A stretch of DNA of 64,000 nt from Eubacteriales bacterium (lineage in GTDB: Bacteria; Bacillota; Clostridia; Lachnospirales; Lachnospiraceae): assembly GCA_030524745.1 (NCBI GenBank), contig JAUNGC010000012.1, positions 1 to 64,000 of the forward strand, written 5' to 3'. The notes beneath the pieces are model-generated. The model did not search any database and was not told the origin of the DNA. It saw nothing but the letters and a program-made list of their open reading frames with translations. How positions within the stretch are numbered: the first letter of the stretch is position 1; each line of letters begins with the position of its first letter. The translations under genes were made by a program, and so were the position numbers. This document shows, piece by piece, positions 63,741 through 64,000 of this stretch.

Positions 63741-64000
63741 ATGTCTTCTGCTTCTATTTTCAAAGGCATGTTATTAAACTTCCATCATTATCAGGTCATT
63801 CATCAAAAGTACACGAATATAAATGGCAGATGGAAAATTACAAATGTACATGAATTGCGGGAGTGGAATGCTGAAAAAAGAATATGGATTACAAAATATC
63901 TTTGCGAGCAGATCGCGCGCGGCGGTTCGCTTGTTGGAGCATATTTCTGCTTTTTGTAGATGATGAATGGAAGAGAAAAGGTGTGGGAAAGGCATTATTT
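63741..64000 (+). pseudogene. GNAT acetyltransferase gene, frameshifted and cut by the window edge
   Basis: The frame from 63741 (or ATG 63768, MLLNFHHYQVIHQKYTNING) to 63959 reads like the start of a GNAT protein: GRWKITNVHELREWNAEKRI, then EQIARGGSLVGAYF. It then stops. In the +2-shifted frame the sequence continues as FVDDEWKRKGVGKALF, the acetyl-CoA-binding motif. The beta strands normally found between these parts are missing, so a deletion plus frameshift is likely. The rest lies beyond the window. Confidence 0.65.

Overview
The window reads as chromosomal DNA of an anaerobic Firmicute, most likely a gut Lachnospiraceae (class Clostridia). This is inferred from the gene content: AddAB instead of RecBCD, a PcrA-type helicase, a DUF4366-like small membrane protein, TipAS-type MerR regulators, a GH42/ribulokinase/AraD sugar operon and strong purine-rich Shine-Dalgarno (SD) sites. 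Base composition is mixed and close to balanced. A few islands (about 15.1-16.3 kb and 34.6-34.7 kb) are clearly AT-richer. Every protein gene but one lies on the + strand; the exception is a small XRE regulator at 18.1-18.4 kb. No rRNA, tRNA or CRISPR array was seen.

Layout. 0.1-6.9 kb: an MMPL/RND exporter translationally coupled to a giant secreted, membrane-anchored GLUG-repeat protein. 6.9-9.7 kb: a small orphan gene, a large serine recombinase whose ribosome site lies in a hairpin, and the 3' half of a broken ABC substrate-binding-protein gene. 9.8-14.9 kb: a DUF6512-like membrane protein, pcrA, a DUF4366-like protein and the 23S rRNA methyltransferase rlmD. 14.9-16.3 kb: an AT-rich decayed patch with an rlmD tail relic, a KilA-N gene cut by one amber codon and a truncated remnant. 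16.3-20.8 kb: regulators (MerR/TipAS, AraC/GyrI-like, XRE), a Sel1-repeat membrane protein and a GNAT enzyme. 20.9-26.4 kb: a sugar operon (GH42, FGGY kinase, AraD, LacI regulator), probably for L-arabinose-containing or galactose-containing oligosaccharides. 26.5-31.5 kb: a MATE exporter, a MITE-like palindrome, an acyl-thioester-type hydrolase, a second MerR/TipAS regulator and an XRE membrane regulator.

31.4-51.6 kb is the most interesting part. Two directly repeated copies of an XRE-tail + rpn-nuclease segment flank about 19 kb. Inside are a DUF6796-like membrane protein, a degenerate macro-domain/HTH protein, a vWA protein, and then one long co-directional cluster (34.7-50.3 kb). That cluster encodes a radical SAM/SPASM peptide maturase and a 39-residue Cys-containing candidate precursor peptide. 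Next come three tandem M48-like metallopeptidase paralogues (two without HExxH, one intact), several small unknown proteins, an AAA+ ATPase, a membrane protein, two unknown larger proteins, an Hsp70/actin-like ATPase with a membrane segment, and a Ycf46-like AAA+ ATPase. I do not recognise this combination. It is the best candidate here for an undescribed system, in which a modified peptide may be matured, cleaved or handled by a chaperone/protease machine; that role is inference.

51.8-63.5 kb: housekeeping genes (Na+/alanine symporter, thioredoxin, CbiG-like protein, sugar-phosphate isomerase-like protein, uridine phosphorylase, addB and addA). A near-perfect 49-bp-stem palindrome follows, and a GNAT pseudogene runs off the right edge.
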